Assembly: GCF_000685075.1 (NCBI RefSeq)
Contig: NZ_BAYD01000032.1
Location: 36,490 to 100,489 of the forward strand
DNA: 64,000 bases
Direction of reading: 5' to 3'
Source: Paraburkholderia oxyphila NBRC 105797
GTDB lineage: Bacteria > Pseudomonadota > Gammaproteobacteria > Burkholderiales > Burkholderiaceae
Shown: positions 60,546 to 64,000 of the stretch, piece after piece
Numbering within the stretch: position 1 is the first letter of the stretch
Layout of the letters: the number at the start of each line of letters is the position of its first letter
Position numbers and translations under genes: made by a program
The notes under the pieces: model-generated
What the model was told of the DNA's origin: nothing
Database searches by the model: none
The model's input: only the letters and a program-made list of their open reading frames with translations

Positions 60546-61792
60546 GCAGTGGTGGCGGTGGAACTAATACGACGACTCAGGAAATTCCTAGCTGGATGCA
60601 AAATTATGTGCAGGACAACTACTCGAAAGCACAGCAGGTAGCATCGAATCCCTATACCCCATATCAAGGCGAAGGCGTCGCGCCAATGAACGATATGGAA
60701 ACGTCTGGGATGAATGCCATGTATAACCAGGGCGCATCCGGCATCGGTATGGGCGCAGTCAACCAGGGCGTCAACTACGCGAACCAGGCGGGTTCATATA
60801 GCCCGCAACAGGTTTCGTATAACGCGCCTACAGCGGCTCAGATTCAAGCGCAGCAAAACCCGTACACGCAACAGGTCGTGGACGCGACGAACCAGCAAAT
60901 GCAGCAGCAGTTGCAGATTCAGCAGCAACAGGAAGCGGGTAGCGCGACTGGTGCCGGTGCTTTCGGTGGTTCGCGTGAAGCAGTCCAGCAAGCGTTAAAT
61001 CAGAAGTATGCCAATCAGAACATGGCGAATACTGATGCGGCGCTATACAACCAGTCGTATACGAACGCGCAGCAGCAGGCGAACACGAACGCGCAAGGTG
61101 CATACCAAGCTGCGTTGGCGAACCAAAGCGCAGGACTTACCGGCAATCAGCAAACGTTGCAGGCGGGTGTGGACCTGGGCGCGCTCGGTCAAGGCCAACA
61201 AACTATCGGCTCGCAGAACGCGAACAATATGTACATGGCCGGTTCGATGGCGCAGAACCAGCAACAGAACGTCGATAACTACAACCAGAACCTCTATAGC
61301 CAGGCACAAGGTGCAGGCGAACGCCAGTTGCAAGATTTGATGGCGGGTACTTACGGCGGAAGCGCAGGCGGCACGACTACCCAGACCGCAGGCGGCGGAA
61401 ACAACGCTACCAGTGCAATCGGTACGGGTCTAGCCACGGCGGGCATGTTGTCTGCAATGGGTGCTAGTGGCATGGCGTCTGGTATGGGTGGCGGCGCACT
61501 CGCCCTGCTCTCTCTGCTGTCGGATAAGAACGCCAAGGAAGGTATCAAGGATATCGACCCTGAGTCAGCAGTTATGAAATACAAGGCCATGCCTATCTCG
61601 ACCTGGCAATACAAGCCAGGCATTGGCATGGGGACCCAGCGTCATATCGGCCCGATGGCGCAAGACTTCGCCAAGGCGTTTGGCGGTGACGGTCACCAAA
61701 TCCCTGTGGTTGACGCGATTGGTTCGCAAGCTGCGGCAATCAAGGGACTCGCCCAGAAGGTAGAAAAACTAGAACGTCGGGGGCGCAAATAA
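60542..61792 (+). CDS. Virion protein with C-terminal S74 chaperone-like domain
   Basis: 416 residues. Most of the chain is Gln/Asn/Ala-rich (60-300), suggesting an extended tail or ejection component. The end (LLSDKNAKEGIKDIDPESAV MKYKAMPISTWQYKPGIGMG TQRHIGPMAQDFAKAFG) matches the Peptidase_S74 intramolecular chaperone that trimerises phage fibres and usually cleaves itself off. The likely Ser of the cleavage dyad is in LLSDKNAK. It is unusual to see this domain on a Gln-rich protein. Confidence 0.75.
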   Translation: MSSGGGGTNTTTQEIPSWMQNYVQDNYSKAQQVASNPYTPYQGEGVAPMNDMETSGMNAMYNQGASGIGMGAVNQGVNYANQAGSYSPQQVSYNAPTAAQIQAQQNPYTQQVVDATNQQMQQQLQIQQQQEAGSATGAGAFGGSREAVQQALNQKYANQNMANTDAALYNQSYTNAQQQANTNAQGAYQAALANQSAGLTGNQQTLQAGVDLGALGQGQQTIGSQNANNMYMAGSMAQNQQQNVDNYNQNLYSQAQGAGERQLQDLMAGTYGGSAGGTTTQTAGGGNNATSAIGTGLATAGMLSAMGASGMASGMGGGALALLSLLSDKNAKEGIKDIDPESAVMKYKAMPISTWQYKPGIGMGTQRHIGPMAQDFAKAFGGDGHQIPVVDAIGSQAAAIKGLAQKVEKLERRGRK

Positions 61793-62373
61793 TGGCCGGA
61801 ATGCTTGGCGGGGCCGCAGCAGCCCCCGCAACGTGGACGACACCGCAATCTAGCGCGGGTGTTCAGAATCTGGCCGGTGCCTTTGGTGCTCAAACGCCCG
61901 CTTCGCAAACCATTACCGATGGCATGCAATACACCACGCCATACGGCAATGTACAGGCGAGTATCCAGAACGGACAGAATCCGACGTTCAGTTATATGGC
62001 GTCGGGTCTGGGTGGCGGACTCAGCCCAAACGCACAACAGGCGATCAACTACGCCAACGGCTCGCTTACCGGTATGAACCCGGTTCTGTCGCAATTCCAG
62101 CAACAGGCCGCAGCACCGCAAGCGCCCCAGTATTCGATGCCTAACGTGTCGTATCAGGCGCAGCAAGCGGGACTTGGTTCGATTCCTAGCGGTGGGATTG
62201 GTATGGGCGGAATGAGCGCCAATCCGTCTCTATTCGCTAGTGCTCCTAACGGTGCTAGCCCTTCCCTACTCGCCGGTGGCTCGCTAACGGCTGCTGCGCC
62301 TAACGGTTCGGCACCGTCGCTATTCGCAGGAACACCAGGGGCGGTGGCAGGACTCCTGGGTAAAGGACAGTAA
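61792..62373 (+). CDS. Gly/Ala/Ser-rich phage protein
   Basis: 193 residues, low in complexity, with repeated motifs ANPSLFASAPNGASPSLLAG and APNGSAPSLFAG near the C-terminus. No domain is recognised. It is between the S74 protein and a gene cut by IS5, where podoviruses have ejection proteins, so it might be a small internal virion part. Confidence 0.6.
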   Translation: MAGMLGGAAAAPATWTTPQSSAGVQNLAGAFGAQTPASQTITDGMQYTTPYGNVQASIQNGQNPTFSYMASGLGGGLSPNAQQAINYANGSLTGMNPVLSQFQQQAAAPQAPQYSMPNVSYQAQQAGLGSIPSGGIGMGGMSANPSLFASAPNGASPSLLAGGSLTAAAPNGSAPSLFAGTPGAVAGLLGKGQ

Positions 62374-62375
62374 TT

Positions 62376-62528
62376 ATGTTTGACGATATCTCTAGTTTTT
62401 TCAGCAGCCTACCCAGCACCGTTCAAAACCTATGGAACGGCGCGGGTTCAAGCGGTGGTGTTGGCGGTCTCGCAGGAACACTGGGCGGCGCAGCGCAAAA
62501 CGGCGCATCCGGCCTAGGGCAATGCTGA
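62376..62528 (+). pseudogene. 5' fragment of a phage gene cut by IS5
   Basis: A start (MFDDISSFFSSLPSTVQNLW) follows the previous stop by 2 bp, then a Gly/Ala-rich segment. The frame runs into the IS5 element at 62518 and stops at 62526-62528. The remaining downstream gene is not recognisable on the other side of the IS. In related phages the next genes are large ejection proteins, so this is probably the remnant of one. Confidence 0.65.
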
Positions 62529-63713
62529 ACAAGTCCACCACTCGTGGCTGTCAGGCGTTATAGCGTAGACATGCAACGGTAGAAGCAAAAACGATGAAAC
62601 AACTGACACTGGCGATGGCGGTCGATCAATGCGCGGGATTCGGCGAGCAGCGCAAACCTACGCGACGCGAGGCGTTTCTCGATGAGATGAACAGGCTCGT
62701 GCCGTGGGCGGAACTGTGCGTGGTGGTCGAGCCGTACTACCCGAAACGCGGCAACGGTCGCCCGCCGATCGCGCTGGAGCGCATGTTGCGGATTCATTTT
62801 GTGCAGCACTGGTTCAACCTTGCCGACCTTGCGTGCGAAGAGGCGCTGTACGACAGCCTCAGCCTGCGCCGCTTTGTGGGCATTGACCTGGGCAGCGAAA
62901 CCGTTCCAGACGCGACGACGCTGCTCAAATTCCGGCACCTGCTTGAAGAGCACAAGCTGGGCGAGCGAATCTTCGCGGAGGTGGGTCGGGTGTTGCAGGC
63001 ACGCGGAGCAAAGCTCAATAGTGGCACGATTGTAGACGCCACGCTGATCGGCGCACCCTCTTCGACGAAGAACAGGGAGAAAGCACGGGACCCTGAAATG
63101 CATCAGACGCGCAAGGGCCAGCAGTGGCATTTCGGGCTGAAGTTGCACATCGGCGTGGATAGCCAGAGCGGACTGGCGCATAGCGCGGTCGTCACGGCAG
63201 CCAACGTGCACGATAAGCACCCGCTGCCACAGCTTCTGCATGGGCAGGAGCAGCGGGTCTATGGCGACAGCGCGTATGCGAGCCAGAAAGCGCTGATCCA
63301 TGGCAAGGCCCCGAAGGCCCGCGACTTCACGAACAAACGCACGCGACGCAAGGGCAGCGTCGATGAAGTGGCGCGCCGCAAGAACCGCAACAAATCGAAG
63401 ATCCGCGCCCGCGTCGAGCATGTGTTCGCCGTGGTCAAACGGTTGTGGGGTTTCACGAAGGTGCGCTATCGAGGTCTGGCGAAGAACGCCAATCGCGCCT
63501 TCGTTTCTCTCGCGCTGGCGAACCTTTACATGTCGCGACGTCGATTTACAGCGGAGGTGCGCCCGTAGTGGGCGAAAGACGGGCGAAAAGCCCGTACAAA
63601 GCGCCTGAGGCGCGACAAAACGAACCGGAATGGCCATCTTCATGGGTCATTCAAAAAGTTTACGCAAGCGCCATCGCGATCAGACGCGTTTACACGGCTT
63701 GATCAGCGTTGCC
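62518..63713. mobile_element. IS5-family insertion sequence (1,196 bp)
   Basis: Terminal inverted repeats GGCAATGCTGAACAAG (62518-62533) and the complement of the right end, GGCAACGCTGATCAAG (63698-63713), match at 14 of 16 bases. Both sides are flanked by CTAG (62514-62517 and 63714-63717). The transposase is intact. IS5-group elements always target CTAG-like sites, so the matching flanks do not prove a simple insertion. Confidence 0.92.
62594..63568 (+). CDS. IS5-family transposase
   Basis: 324 residues. The N-terminal domain (KRGNGRPPIALERMLRIHFV) is DNA-binding. The DDE triad is in GTIVDATLIGAPSS, QRVYGDSAYASQKA and ARVEHVFAVVKRLWGF. The reading frame is complete and matches IS5-group transposases common in Burkholderiales, so the element is probably active or recently so. 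Confidence 0.95.
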   Translation: MKQLTLAMAVDQCAGFGEQRKPTRREAFLDEMNRLVPWAELCVVVEPYYPKRGNGRPPIALERMLRIHFVQHWFNLADLACEEALYDSLSLRRFVGIDLGSETVPDATTLLKFRHLLEEHKLGERIFAEVGRVLQARGAKLNSGTIVDATLIGAPSSTKNREKARDPEMHQTRKGQQWHFGLKLHIGVDSQSGLAHSAVVTAANVHDKHPLPQLLHGQEQRVYGDSAYASQKALIHGKAPKARDFTNKRTRRKGSVDEVARRKNRNKSKIRARVEHVFAVVKRLWGFTKVRYRGLAKNANRAFVSLALANLYMSRRRFTAEVRP

Positions 63714-63717
63714 CTAG

Positions 63718-64000
63718 CACGCCAGCGCATCAACAATTCAGAATCCCTATGCATTTACCGGGCGGCACCCCAACGCGTGCGCCGTCCACCCCGCCCGGTT
63801 TTCGTTGCAGACCCTTCCGCCCGCGCGTAGCGCGTGGCGGGAAGAATGAGCCCCTTGTCACTAAGGCGGAGTGTGCGAGGAGACGGATGCTCCGGAGCCG
63901 CTCCGATGGGCAGGGCAGTGGGGGACGGCGTCACACTGGCGGTTTGAGCCGCTTTCTTTTGCCTACTTTTCTTTGCGGCTGCAAAGAAAAGTAGGTGCCG
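63718..64000. other. Right flank, GC-rich, with palindromic repeat at the end
   Basis: No gene is supported here. A perfect 15-bp inverted repeat CCTACTTTTCTTTGC (63962-63976) with complement at 63981-63995 around a GGCT loop lies at the end. To my recollection sequences of this type recur in Burkholderiales intergenic DNA, which suggests the flank is chromosomal. The switch from phage to chromosome must lie at or before the IS5. Confidence 0.5.

Larger units (their letters stand above)
30760..62517. mobile_element. Phage-plasmid-like element (podovirus genes plus Stb-type stability module)
   Basis: The whole stretch has lower GC, tightly packed phage genes and plasmid-type genes at its left edge. 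Virion genes run left to right from the terminase small subunit (40,185) to a truncated gene at 62,376. The stability operon is at 31,372-33,140. Integrase, replication initiator, endolysin and large ejection proteins are not seen. The right limit is taken as the IS5 insertion because no phage gene is recognisable beyond it. Confidence 0.75.

Noticed and set aside
63630..63830. Frame continuing from IS5 into the right flank, in frame with the cut phage gene
   Set aside because: It is in frame once the IS is removed, but the residues (Arg/Pro-rich) are unlike the Gly/Ala-rich phage fragment, so continuity is not supported.

Overview
The window looks like the chromosome of a high-GC betaproteobacterium of the order Burkholderiales (Paraburkholderia/Caballeronia/Burkholderia type). 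This rests on the GC-rich codon use, the gene families and their order; no ribosomal RNA is present to confirm it. I see no rRNA, tRNA or CRISPR array.

Region 1 (1-30,650) is ordinary core chromosome. It holds a sigma-54-dependent activator with GAF domain, a ComEA-like helix-hairpin-helix protein, a YidB-like protein, clpB with a recognisable sigma-32 promoter, an NsrR-type regulator next to a truncated globin, molybdopterin genes (moaE, moaD, moeA), the threonine branch (hom, thrC) with an alanine transaminase, a complete lipid A aminoarabinose (arn) cluster with ArnA split into two genes, bcp, phoH, an NlpC/P60 lipoprotein, an atypical SDR protein, and a pit/DUF47 phosphate-transport pair.

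Region 2 (about 30,700-62,517) is a lower-GC mobile element with two kinds of parts. The left edge carries a plasmid-type stability module: an array of about sixteen 9-bp repeats on an 11-bp pitch, then a StbA-like DNA-binding gene, a StbB-like ATPase and an H-NS-family gene. The rest is a podovirus-like phage: regulators (ribbon-helix-helix, Rha/KilAC, a degenerate HNH/AP2 protein), terminase subunits, P22-type portal, scaffold, DUF5309-type capsid protein, tail adaptor, several tail fibres and spikes, holin-like proteins, tail nozzle and a protein with an S74 chaperone domain. The mixture suggests a phage-plasmid or its integrated derivative. I find no integrase, replication initiator, endolysin or large ejection proteins, so it is probably truncated or decayed.

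Two insertion sequences have damaged it. An IS1595-family element (33,223-34,300) sits exactly between the two halves of a LexA-box-like site, CTGT-N8-ACAG, with the N8 as its 8-bp target duplication. The gene downstream also appears frameshifted. An IS5-family element (62,518-63,713) interrupts a phage gene near the right edge. Beyond it, region 3 (63,714-64,000) is GC-rich flank without a gene I can support, ending in a 15-bp perfect inverted repeat.

The most unusual parts are the phased stability array with its operon, the IS-split SOS box, a putative ADP-ribosyltransferase-like gene (34,798-35,430), a tandemly duplicated HNH-like protein lacking the catalytic histidine, and a bipartite palindromic repeat family between the two terminase genes.
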